From CAYPXN01 sp964470915 (lineage in GTDB: Bacteria; UBA10199; JADFYH01): DNA of 31,862 nucleotides. Numbering within the stretch: the first letter of the stretch is position 1; each line of letters begins with the position of its first letter. The notes under the pieces were generated by a model that had not been told where the DNA came from, searched no databases, and was given only the letters and a program-made list of their open reading frames with translations. This document shows positions 23,617-31,461 of this stretch, one piece after another. Location: NCBI GenBank assembly GCA_964470915.1, contig CAYYEM010000016.1, positions 1-31,862 on the forward strand. The letters are read 5' to 3'. Made by a program: the position numbers and the translations under genes.

Positions 23617-25455
23617 ATGAAAAAGATCATTGCGAGTGTGTTGTTTTCATTTTTACTTTTAACTTCAGTGCGTGAAGCTCAGGCTTTAAGTCGTTCACCC
23701 TCAAGTTTAGCTTTCCCAAATACTTTAGTGGGTTCTACTTCAGCGCCCCAACAGGCTCTTTTACTTCGGGGACTGACACTTTATGCAGATGTAGGCACAA
23801 TTAGTATTTCAGGCTCTGCAGATTTCAGCATTCCTCCCGGTGGCGATCAATGTACAGGTAGAACGCTTTTACTCATTCCTTCAGTTTCGCAATGTTCAGT
23901 GACTGTAGTATTTTCCCCCACTGTTGCAGGCTATCAGACTGCGACTTTACATTTGAATACCTCAGCCGGAAATCGAACAGTAGCTTTAAGTGGAACAGGC
24001 ACAAATCCGGATATTGTTTTTAGTTCGGTGAGTTTTAATGCCACTAACGTGGGTTCATTCGACACACAAACAGTGACGATTACTAATAATGGAACAGCTG
24101 ATTTTGATGTCGCTTTTGTTGGCTTGATGGGCACGAATCCAAACCTGTTTTTAATTACATCTGATCATTGCACAGGAAATGTTCTGACCGCAGGCGGTGG
24201 AAATTGTGATGTGGATGTTCGATTCACTCCTGAAAATGGTGGTAGTTTTGATGCTCAACTGAATGTGGCAAGCGCTAGTCTCCCAAGTGCTTCGCTTGCA
24301 TTGACAGCAGATGGGTTAAATCCTGATGTGGCCGTCACGGTACCAGTTTTTGCCAACACTGACGTCGGCAGTAGTGATACCCAAACTTTCACCGTTACCA
24401 ATAATGGTAGTGGAGACTTGAATGTGACTGCGATTTTACTTTCAGGGGCAAGTTCAGGTCAGTTTTCGATCAATCAGGATAATTGTAGTGGAACAGTCGT
24501 GAGTGCTGCAGGAGATACTTGTACAGTGGATGTGACTTTCCGCCCTGAAACGGATGGAACTTTGAATGCGATTTTTAATGTCTTAAGCAGCAATGCTCCC
24601 GGTAATGCTTCTGCTTTTTCAGCAGATGCTACATTTACGAGTTTGGTTTTTACCCCTCTTACTTTTGCGAATACCCAAGTAGGAGAAAGTGATATCCAAA
24701 CAGTAACAATTACCAACACGGGTAGTTCTGATTTTCTGGTGATGGGCCTCACTCTTTCGGGAGTGGATCCTGATCAATTCGCCATTTCACAAGATAACTG
24801 CACAGGCCAAACTTTGGCAGGATCAGGCGTGGGCACTTGCACAGTAGCTCTTGCCTTTAATCCTCAAACAGTAGGAATTTCTTTAGCAAATCTGAATGTG
24901 TTGAGTCCTACGGGTGTTTCCTCTACGAGTTTTAATGCTACAGGTATTACAGCTGCAACTCCATTGTTAGCTTTGAGTGCCACAAGTTTGACTTATCAAA
25001 CTTCTGCAGTAGGTGCAGCTTCGGATTCTCAAACTTTAACTCTTAGTAATACTGGCAATGCAGATTTGATATTTACTAATATTTTAATTACGGGCCCAAA
25101 TGCATCTACCTTCACAGTGAACAGCGATGGATGTTCATCTACGGTGCTGAGTTCAGGTGCTTCTTGTAACCTAGTCATTATTTATACTGGCTCTGCGGTA
25201 GCTACTCAAACAGGCGTTTTGATTGTTTCGAGTAATGATACTTTTTCTGCCAATCGTGTTACTTTGACAGGATCAGTCGTGTTGCCCACTCCTTCTGTTA
25301 CCCCTGTAAATCCAGCGAATAATGGTAGTATTCAGGGAGGCCCTGCTTCAGGATGTTCTCTTTCCATGCTCCCAAGCTCTTTCTCGATTTCAGCTTGGAG
25401 TTTATTAGGATTGAGTTTGGTTGTTTTTGGATGGATTAGAACTCGAAAAATTTAG
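23617..25455 (+). CDS. Secreted choice-of-anchor-D (ASH/HYDIN-like) repeat protein with C-terminal sorting tail
   Basis: 612 residues. A Sec signal peptide spans 1-24 (ends EAQA). Five Ig-like repeats of about 105 residues follow, each with a LxFxNTxVGSxxxQTxTxTNNG-type start, a (D/E)xCTG Cys and a second Cys in CxVxVxFxP about 12-18 residues later, probably forming one disulfide per repeat. The C-terminus is a Pro/Asn linker, GGPASGCSLS, a hydrophobic helix (ISAWSLLGLSLVVFGWI) and basic RTRKI. This resembles short Cys-containing C-terminal sorting signals such as JDVT-CTERM or rhombosortase substrates. A surface or exported adhesin-like role is likely. It starts 18 bases after sat but is functionally unrelated and ends in a strong terminator. 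Confidence 0.85.
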   Translation: MKKIIASVLFSFLLLTSVREAQALSRSPSSLAFPNTLVGSTSAPQQALLLRGLTLYADVGTISISGSADFSIPPGGDQCTGRTLLLIPSVSQCSVTVVFSPTVAGYQTATLHLNTSAGNRTVALSGTGTNPDIVFSSVSFNATNVGSFDTQTVTITNNGTADFDVAFVGLMGTNPNLFLITSDHCTGNVLTAGGGNCDVDVRFTPENGGSFDAQLNVASASLPSASLALTADGLNPDVAVTVPVFANTDVGSSDTQTFTVTNNGSGDLNVTAILLSGASSGQFSINQDNCSGTVVSAAGDTCTVDVTFRPETDGTLNAIFNVLSSNAPGNASAFSADATFTSLVFTPLTFANTQVGESDIQTVTITNTGSSDFLVMGLTLSGVDPDQFAISQDNCTGQTLAGSGVGTCTVALAFNPQTVGISLANLNVLSPTGVSSTSFNATGITAATPLLALSATSLTYQTSAVGAASDSQTLTLSNTGNADLIFTNILITGPNASTFTVNSDGCSSTVLSSGASCNLVIIYTGSAVATQTGVLIVSSNDTFSANRVTLTGSVVLPTPSVTPVNPANNGSIQGGPASGCSLSMLPSSFSISAWSLLGLSLVVFGWIRTRKI

Positions 25456-25477
25456 TTCAATCTTTGGAATCATTGAT

Positions 25478-25518
25478 AAAAGCCTTCTTTATTTTTATAT
25501 AATAAAGAAGGCTTTTTT
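25478..25518. terminator. Strong rho-independent terminator, probably bidirectional
   Basis: A perfect 16-bp stem: AAAAGCCTTCTTTATT (25478-25493), a 7-base loop, and its exact complement (25501-25516), followed by T. The A run on the other side would allow termination from the opposite strand too. Confidence 0.93.
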
Positions 25519-25524
25519 ATTTCA

Positions 25525-25553
25525 TTTAATGAAAAGCAAGTTTAGTTTATAAT
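25525..25553 (+). promoter_or_regulatory. Sigma-70-like promoter of the lipoprotein gene
   Basis: TATAAT at 25548-25553 with a weak TTTAAT at 25525-25530 (17-base spacer). The ATG at 25562 lies 8 bases after the -10, which leaves no room for a ribosome binding site and implies a leaderless mRNA. Confidence 0.5.
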
Positions 25554-25561
25554 TTAAATCT

Positions 25562-26848
25562 ATGTCAAAAAGATGGAGTCTTTTTTTTGTTTTACTATTT
25601 CTAGTTGCTTGCCAAGGTAAAGAACTTCCTGAAAGTCAGACTCCTGCAGTGGTAATGCCTGGTGATGCCTTAAGTTTGTCAGATAAAATTCACCAATCTT
25701 CTTTTATCCTCATAGCCGATGTTCAGAGAGTTGAATCCTGGAAAGGGCGAAAAGATTGGTGGGTGGTGAGTCTTCGCCCGGAAAAATTTATTAAAGGCTC
25801 TGCAAATCCTCCTCTTAGAATTTTAAGTACAAAACTTTTTCCAAATGAACCTCTAATTCTCAAAGAAGGTGAAAGAGTATTGGTGTTTTTAAGGGAATTA
25901 CCTCCTTACACGGCTTGGAAAGAATTAAGAGAATCTGGAGTGCTGTATGATGTGTTGGGAGGAGATCAGGGAATTTTTAAAAACTCACCGGATATTTCAC
26001 TCTATTCGGATTATGCAGAACAAGTTTTAAAAATTCAGAAAATGACGGACAAAGCGGAAAGGGAAAAAAAACTACAAGCTTTGTTTGAAGAAGTACTTCA
26101 AAAAAATCCACCAGGCAGCATTGCTTTGCAAATTACAGAAGATTATTTTCAATTAATTCCGGCAAATACCTTTTCAACTGACAATAGACAATTCTGGTTA
26201 ACGCGTATCAAAGATCCTTATTTTTCGGATGCAGCAAAAACTTTAGCAGTGCAGAAAATGAGTGAAGTGAATTCTCCTGAAATGAATCAAGCTTTGCAGG
26301 AAATGTTTTGTTTGCCTCCCGCGGGAGTTTGTTTGCGCGTTGCTGAAACTCTAGAGTCGCGAGCTGTTCCATTACCGATTTTTCTCTATGAGATTGCAGT
26401 AAAAGCAGGTCCTGAAGATTTAAGAATTGGATTACTTACCATTCTTGCTAGACATCAACGTCAAGATGGCTTTGCTCTTTTTGAAAAATATTTAAGACAG
26501 GAAAAAAATGAAAAAAATTCTGCGGCTTTGATAGAAGCAGTAGGTGACTTTAAAACACCTCAAGCAGAACGCTTGGTGTTGAGCTATGGAAAAGATCCAC
26601 GTTATTTTGTACAGCTAGCCGTTGCCACCAGCTTAGGAAAATTAAAAAGCAGCAAAGGGATAGCTATTTTGGAAAATTATTTAAAAACTCAAAATCCTTC
26701 GATGGTGATTGTAGCAGCCCAGGCTTTGGAGCAAATTGGCACGCCGCTAGCTTTGCAGACACTTGGAAAATACTATGAAAGAGGCCATCATGGCCACTGG
26801 GAGCCTACTGAAGGAAAACATTTTAATCTCCCTCCGGCAAATCCTTAA
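25562..26848 (+). CDS. Lipoprotein with HEAT-like repeats
   Basis: 428 residues. A lipoprotein signal peptide ends in LVAC, with the lipidated Cys17 in the LLFLVACQGK lipobox. Residues about 40-150 form a beta-rich domain (SFILIADVQRVESWKGRKDWW, LRPEKFIKGS, GERVLVFLRE) similar in pattern to bacterial domains that flank HEAT repeats. Residues about 210-420 are helical HEAT-like units, for example EMNQALQEMFCLPPAG, RLVLSYGKDPRYFVQLAVATSLGKLKSSKGIAILENYLK and MVIVAAQALEQIGTPLALQTLGKYY. It is probably a scaffold or assembly factor at the outer or inner membrane. No SD sequence is visible, consistent with leaderless translation. Confidence 0.8.
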   Translation: MSKRWSLFFVLLFLVACQGKELPESQTPAVVMPGDALSLSDKIHQSSFILIADVQRVESWKGRKDWWVVSLRPEKFIKGSANPPLRILSTKLFPNEPLILKEGERVLVFLRELPPYTAWKELRESGVLYDVLGGDQGIFKNSPDISLYSDYAEQVLKIQKMTDKAEREKKLQALFEEVLQKNPPGSIALQITEDYFQLIPANTFSTDNRQFWLTRIKDPYFSDAAKTLAVQKMSEVNSPEMNQALQEMFCLPPAGVCLRVAETLESRAVPLPIFLYEIAVKAGPEDLRIGLLTILARHQRQDGFALFEKYLRQEKNEKNSAALIEAVGDFKTPQAERLVLSYGKDPRYFVQLAVATSLGKLKSSKGIAILENYLKTQNPSMVIVAAQALEQIGTPLALQTLGKYYERGHHGHWEPTEGKHFNLPPANP

Positions 26849-26861
26849 TGTATATCCTCAA

Positions 26862-26955
26862 GACCTTTTGTACCAGATTCTTAAGATTTCAGAGCTTGTA
26901 TTGGTTTCCTTCTCCCCAAAGAGGAGAGGGTGAGCAAGTAAAAGTACAAAAGGTC
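26862..26955. repeat. Nested inverted repeat between the lipoprotein gene and the family gene
   Basis: GACCTTTTGTAC (26862-26873) and its perfect complement (26944-26955) enclose 70 bases that contain CCTTCTCC ... GGAGAGGG (about 26911-26933), a partial copy of the repeat found inside the protease gene. AATCCTTAA occurs on both sides (26840-26848 and 26974-26982) but not directly adjacent to the inverted repeats. It could be a MITE-like remnant or a structured 3' end. Confidence 0.5.
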
Positions 26956-26984
26956 CTTGGACTGTAGACGGCTAATCCTTAACA

Positions 26985-27013
26985 CCACAACTTTTATGCT
27001 GAGAGGTCGATGA
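26985..27013 (+). promoter_or_regulatory. Sigma-28-like promoter, copy 2 (leaderless)
   Basis: CCACAACTTT (26985-26994), 11 bases, then GTCGATGA (27006-27013). The ATG at 27020 is only 6 bases after the -10, at the expected transcription start, so the mRNA would be leaderless. Confidence 0.6.
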
Positions 27014-27019
27014 ATCTGC

Positions 27020-28464
27020 ATGTCTAACTTTTTAACTCGTCGGGCAGAATGCGCTGCTTTCAGTGCAGTTCCGCTCATGAGTTCCACCCAAATTCAGATG
27101 GATGGAATGTTGCAGGGTTTTACCGAAGGGGCTTCAGATTGGCGCTCATTGGCAGCCATGACGATGGGTGGCCTTGCTTATCGTGCGACGAAATTGGGGG
27201 TGTTGGGTGCAGCATCCTCCATAGGCGGACCAGCTATTGGCTGGAGCGGCACCCCTACATTGGCACGTTTGTTTGCACCCGTGCTGGGTTTGGTTTCTGA
27301 GGTGACGATATTTCGTGGAACGAGTCGAATCCTTTCTTCTCACTCCTCACTCCCCACCCCTCACTCTTCATGGCTCACCGACTTCGTCAACTTTGCCTCT
27401 CTCAAAATTTTTGCTTTGGCTTCACGCAACACAAATCTGATTGTATCTCATGCTTTGCAAGATGTGGGAATGGTGGCGGGGCATCATTTAGCATACGGCT
27501 TAAATTTGGCGACTCGCCCTGAAGGAACGATTACCGAACAACTCGCTCATGCAGAAATGATGAATCTTCAAATGCAGGCGGGGATGAGTTTGGGTGGAGT
27601 GCTTACAGGAAATCGATTGCAGATTATTGAAAGAAGTCTAGAGAGAAGTTCAGAGCTTTATCAAACTAAGTTCCCCGTATTTTCTTTAAGCACTCAGCCA
27701 TTACCTCGCATGGCAGCGGAATCAAGACCCAAAGATAGAGCTGCTGAACAAATATTTGAAATATTTCATCGAGCCCGTTTGCGACGTTTGCAAGAAATCC
27801 GAACTGCTTTGGAGGTGGAAAAAAATCCTTTTAAAATTGCCTTTCTTCAAGAAGAAGCAGGTAAATTAGACTCTTATCAAGTAAGAGATCTGGAACACCT
27901 TTTTAATTTTTTGGAATCTTTAGTTTCTTTTCATTCGAGAAATATTAACCGTGGGGCTGTGCCTGCTCTTCATTGGCGAAGGAGTTTGATTGCTGAGATG
28001 ATGCGTTATCAGGAGACGGATGAGGCATATGATTTGTTCGTCAGAAAAAAGTCAGATGGTAACATGGCTTTTTATAGTATTTTTTTAGGGGAAGTTCCAC
28101 GCCTACAACGTTGGAGAGGTTCTCAAAATGCACCTTTATTTGTCAGAGAAATAGATCGAGAAGGGCCTTTCATGCATGATGAAATTTTTTATGTAAATTT
28201 AACGAGAATTAAAACTCTGCAAGATGTGGTGGGAAGAGATAAAGTAGAAAATCGTCGTGAAATTTTAAGGAAAGAAGGCAATTTTAAGGAACCTCTGCAG
28301 GTTATGAAAGAGGCTTATGATAGTGGTGAATTGTGTCTTTCAGATGGCAATCATCGTGCTCTAGCAGCTTTGAGAGAAGGGTATGTTTTTTATTCAGCTA
28401 GATATAAAGGTGTAATCAGACAACCCGCTTTGAAAATACGATTCTTAGAAGATTTACAAGAGGT
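27020..28464 (+). CDS. Modular family protein with ParB/sulfiredoxin-like C-terminal domain (3' end in gap)
   Basis: 481 residues are visible before the gap. The N-terminus MSNFLTRR ... STQIQMDGMLQ parallels MTNFLSRR ... NAQQLQMDAMLN in the next gene. A Gly/Ala-rich helical region follows to about residue 195, with shared NLVxxHALQ, (P)xGTIxxQ and (L)QMQAGMSLGGVLTGNRL blocks. A charged middle region leads to a domain at about 390-480 containing EPLQVMKEAYDSGELCLSDG and DGNHRALAALREGY, which matches the DGxHRxxAA core of ParB N-terminal/sulfiredoxin-like folds (nucleotide or nuclease domains). No signal peptide is seen. SSHSSLPTPHSSW (about residues 107-119) is encoded by a TCACTCC-type repeat. 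The reading frame after the gap is not this gene. Confidence 0.7.
27339..27370. repeat. TCACTCC-type low-complexity insertion in a coding sequence
   Basis: A pyrimidine-rich run of CTCACTCC/CCCACCCC units differing in composition from both flanks. It is translated in frame as SHSSLPTPHSS. The paralogous gene at 28608 lacks it, so it looks like an insertion in the 27020 gene. Confidence 0.5.
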
Positions 28465-28564
28465 NNNNNNNNNNNNNNNNNNNNNNNNNNNNNNNNNNNN
28501 NNNNNNNNNNNNNNNNNNNNNNNNNNNNNNNNNNNNNNNNNNNNNNNNNNNNNNNNNNNNNNNN
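28465..28564. other. Assembly gap (100 N)
   Basis: It hides the end of the ParB-like family gene and everything up to the promoter of the next member. Confidence 0.95.
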
Positions 28565-28570
28565 TCCCCC

Positions 28571-28599
28571 CCACAACCTTTAAAAAAATCTGACGATAA
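28571..28599 (+). promoter_or_regulatory. Sigma-28-like promoter, copy 3 (leaderless)
   Basis: CCACAACCTT (28571-28580), 11 bases, then GACGATAA (28592-28599). The ATG at 28608 is 8 bases after the -10 and no SD is present, so the mRNA is predicted to be leaderless. Confidence 0.6.
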
Positions 28600-28607
28600 A
28601 CTAATCC

Positions 28608-29942
28608 ATGACCAATTTTTTAAGTCGGCGTTTAAGCTTGGGTGGCTATTCTGCTCATTTGAATGCCCAACAATTACAAATGGATGCCATGCTCAATCAG
28701 GCATCTGAACAATCGTCTTCCGGACTTTTGGCCTTGGCAGGCGCTAGCTTGGTGGGTCGTTTTGCCGGCATGGGGCTTACTAGTATGGGCGTTCGTGCGG
28801 GTTTTTCGCCCTTGCTGACTCGAGGTGTTTATCATGCTTCTTCTGTTGTGACGGAGGTCGGAGTTTATCGAGCTTTCAGCTATGGAGCGGGTCAGGCTTT
28901 TGAAAGAAATGGTTTCGTATCAGATCTTTTGAGTTTTAGTGTTTTAAGAGGAGCTGGAATTTTAGGGCAGGGACGCAATGTTGTGGCAGTACACGCCTTG
29001 CAAAGTGGGGGCGCTGTGCTAGCTCAGAATCTTGCTTATCAGGCAGGTTGGCTCCAAGAAGCCCCTCAAGGAACGATTCTTCAACAATGGATTCATTCCG
29101 AATTCTTTAATCTCAAACAAAATGCAGCGATGGGACTGATGCATCTGGCAACGGGTGGAAGGGTGTTGCAACTGGAGACTTTGCAAGAAGGGCGAGCGCA
29201 ATCTTTGTTTCAGCTCTCTCGAAGACGTGTTTTTGATATCAATAGAAATGCCACCCCTTTGTTTGTCATGAACAGTCAGGGTGTAAAAGAGATCATTGAA
29301 AATCAGGGAACAGCCAATGAAGTTGGAAATTTTTCTGCTGGAGAAGCAGTTTTATTTCGGAATCCAATTATGGCCTTGGCAAGACCCCGAGATTTTTCTC
29401 CTTATAAAATGGGAGAATCCTTTGAAGTTGCGAGAGAAGGAGAAAATATTTTAATAGCACGTTTATCTGGGGTTGAAAGAGGTTTGAAGCCAGCAGGACA
29501 CACCTTTAATTATTATTTGAATGGGCAATATGTGGGATATTTAACCCATCAAGTATTAACTGATGCAAAAGAGATACGCTTGATTGACATGATTATTTCA
29601 CCAGCTATGCAGGGAAAAAATCTTGGTAAAGTAATTATGTTATATCATTTATATCAGGCACATGTTGCAGGTTGGCAATATACTCGTGATTTGATTACTA
29701 ATGAAAAATTAATTCAAACTGCAAATAGACCTTTTGAAGCTGGTGTAAACATGTATTTAGACGATGCTAAAGTTCAAAAAATTGCTGCGACGATGGACCC
29801 ATGGGAGCCTCGTGTTGTACCTGTAGGAGATGAATTTCCTCTTTATCAAACAGATACATCTCGATGGACTACCGATCATTATACGGCATATCGAATTACG
29901 GGGACACCTAATCCGGCAATGTTTGCAGAGCGTGCAAATTGA
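28608..29942 (+). CDS. Modular family protein with GNAT-like C-terminal domain
   Basis: 444 residues, the only complete family member in the window. Residues 1-30 (MTNFLSRR ... QQLQMDAMLNQ) and the Gly/Ala-rich helical region to about residue 190 are homologous to the 27020 product (AVHALQSGG, EAPQGTILQQWIHSEFFNLKQNAAMGLMHLATGGR). Residues about 300-355 look like the core of a GNAT acyltransferase: YYLNGQYVGYLTHQ (strands), RLIDMIISPAMQGKNLGKVIMLYHLYQAH (motif A, with QGKNLG as the acetyl-CoA pyrophosphate loop). The substrate is unknown. It may act on a host, prey or self macromolecule, or have lost activity. No signal peptide is visible. Confidence 0.75.
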   Translation: MTNFLSRRLSLGGYSAHLNAQQLQMDAMLNQASEQSSSGLLALAGASLVGRFAGMGLTSMGVRAGFSPLLTRGVYHASSVVTEVGVYRAFSYGAGQAFERNGFVSDLLSFSVLRGAGILGQGRNVVAVHALQSGGAVLAQNLAYQAGWLQEAPQGTILQQWIHSEFFNLKQNAAMGLMHLATGGRVLQLETLQEGRAQSLFQLSRRRVFDINRNATPLFVMNSQGVKEIIENQGTANEVGNFSAGEAVLFRNPIMALARPRDFSPYKMGESFEVAREGENILIARLSGVERGLKPAGHTFNYYLNGQYVGYLTHQVLTDAKEIRLIDMIISPAMQGKNLGKVIMLYHLYQAHVAGWQYTRDLITNEKLIQTANRPFEAGVNMYLDDAKVQKIAATMDPWEPRVVPVGDEFPLYQTDTSRWTTDHYTAYRITGTPNPAMFAERAN

Positions 29943-29956
29943 TAAATCCAAGCCTA

Positions 29957-29985
29957 TTGACCCTCATGCCTAAGCGAGTTAGATG
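29957..29985 (+). promoter_or_regulatory. Possible sigma-70 promoter of rimO
   Basis: TTGACC (29957-29962), a 17-base spacer, TAGATG (29980-29985). If real, transcription would start near 29992 and translation at the in-frame ATG 29995, another leaderless arrangement. Confidence 0.35.
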
Positions 29986-31401
29986 CTTTTCTACATGAAC
30001 CAAAATACTACAAAAAAAATCTGCCTTGTGTCTCTCGGCTGTCCCAAGAATTTGGTGGATGCAGAGATGATGTTAGGCTTTCTTGCCAAAGATGGTTTTG
30101 GTTTTTCAACAAATCCTGCCGAGAGCGATGTGATTGTGGTGAATACTTGCGGCTTTGTAGAAGATTCAAAAAAAGAATCCATCGATCAAATTCTAAAAAT
30201 GGCGGAATATAAAGAAAAGGGAAATTGCAAAGTGTTAGTGGCAACAGGCTGTTTATCACAACGCTACAGTGAAACGCTTTCGCATGATTTACCGGAAGTG
30301 GATGCCTTTGTAGGATTGGGAGAGTTTGATAAACTCTCTGGAATTTTGCGAGATCAATTTGCGCACAGTGAAAAACGAGTCTATGTGAATGAAAACTTCG
30401 ATCCTTCGACTTCGCTCAGGGCAGAAAACTTGAGCGAATTTACCACTCATCGCCAAATACTTCCGGATCCTGATCTTCCGAGAATTTTGGCGACGCCCAA
30501 ACATTATACTTATGTAAAAATTTCAGAAGGCTGCTCCCATCGTTGTTCCTTTTGTATTATTCCTCACATTCGGGGTGATTTGAAAAGCCGTCCAATTTCT
30601 TCCATCGTTCGTGAAGTAAAAACTCAAGTTGAAAACGGAGTGAAAGAATTTAATCTCATCGCTCAAGATTTAAATGAATACGGAAAAGATTTGCGAGATG
30701 GTAGCAATCTTACCCAACTTTTATCGGAACTCAGTGAGATCAAGAGAGATTTTTGGATTCGTCCTCTTTACATGTACCCTTTAGAATTTACAGACAAGCT
30801 CATTGCTGTGATGCGAGATTCCGAACGTCTTGTGAAATACGTGGATATGCCTTTGCAGCATATTAATGATCGCGTGATGAAATCAATGAAGCGGGGTTCC
30901 CCATCTCGTTATGTACGGCAAGTGCTGGACAAGCTAAAAAATGCCATGCCTGAAATTGCGATTCGAACTACTTTTATTGTGGGATATCCGGGTGAAACAG
31001 AAGAAGAGTTTCAGGAACTTTATCAATTTGTAAAAGACTATGAATTCCAGCACGTGGGTGTTTTTAAATATTCCCAGGAAGAAGGAACTGCAGCGGCAAA
31101 TCTTTCCGATCAAATTGCAGATGAAGTAAAACAAGATCGTTTTGATCGCTTGATGAGCATGCAGCAAAAAATTTCGCTCAAGAAGAACGAGTCTTTTGTC
31201 GGTAAAACATTGCGTGTTTTGTGTGAAAGAAGTTCCGATCGCCCAGGCCATATGCAAGGCCGCCTTGCCATTCAAGCCCCTGAAATTGATGGACTTACTT
31301 ATTTAAAAATCACCCATAAAATTCCAGTTTCAGGCGAGTTTATCCAAGCTAAAATTACCCAAGCCGAAGAGTATGATTTGGTAGGGGAAATCCTGTCTTA
31401 A
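29983..31401 (+). CDS. rimO: Ribosomal protein S12 methylthiotransferase RimO
   Basis: 472 residues from ATG 29983, or 468 from ATG 29995 (MNQNTTKK), which I favour slightly because of the promoter position. It methylthiolates an Asp of ribosomal protein S12. The N-terminal MTTase domain has cluster cysteines in SLGCPKNLVDAE, NTCGFVEDSKKESI and TGCLSQRY. The radical SAM motif is CSHRCSFCIIPHIRGDLKSRP (CX3CX2C), typical of RimO rather than MiaB. A TRAM domain ends the protein. Between the first two domains, DPSTSLRA (about 141-148) is translated from a repeat-type sequence (30403-30422) in a loop that tolerates variation. It is a housekeeping gene sandwiched between members of the modular family. 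Confidence 0.93.
   Translation: MLFYMNQNTTKKICLVSLGCPKNLVDAEMMLGFLAKDGFGFSTNPAESDVIVVNTCGFVEDSKKESIDQILKMAEYKEKGNCKVLVATGCLSQRYSETLSHDLPEVDAFVGLGEFDKLSGILRDQFAHSEKRVYVNENFDPSTSLRAENLSEFTTHRQILPDPDLPRILATPKHYTYVKISEGCSHRCSFCIIPHIRGDLKSRPISSIVREVKTQVENGVKEFNLIAQDLNEYGKDLRDGSNLTQLLSELSEIKRDFWIRPLYMYPLEFTDKLIAVMRDSERLVKYVDMPLQHINDRVMKSMKRGSPSRYVRQVLDKLKNAMPEIAIRTTFIVGYPGETEEEFQELYQFVKDYEFQHVGVFKYSQEEGTAAANLSDQIADEVKQDRFDRLMSMQQKISLKKNESFVGKTLRVLCERSSDRPGHMQGRLAIQAPEIDGLTYLKITHKIPVSGEFIQAKITQAEEYDLVGEILS
30403..30422. repeat. REP-like fragment inside rimO
   Basis: CCTTCGACTTCGCTCAGGGC resembles the end of the REP-like doublets (CCTTCGAC ... GCTCAGG) and is read in frame as PSTSLRA in the linker of RimO. 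Confidence 0.6.
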
Positions 31402-31404
31402 AGG

Positions 31405-31433
31405 CCACAACTTTTTGAGGAGATCCGCGATAA
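31405..31433 (+). promoter_or_regulatory. Sigma-28-like promoter, copy 4
   Basis: CCACAACTTT (31405-31414), 11 bases, then CGCGATAA (31426-31433). Predicted start near 31440. The leader contains AAAAGGGGG (31446-31454), 7 bases before the GTG at 31462, as in copy 1. Confidence 0.6.
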
Positions 31434-31461
31434 TCCTGCATCGTCAAAAGGGGGCGATGAC

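Noticed and set aside
28565..28708. Apparent continuation of the 27020 protein after the gap
   Set aside because: It is out of frame with, and overlaps, the well-supported start of the 28608 gene; the true stop is in the gap.
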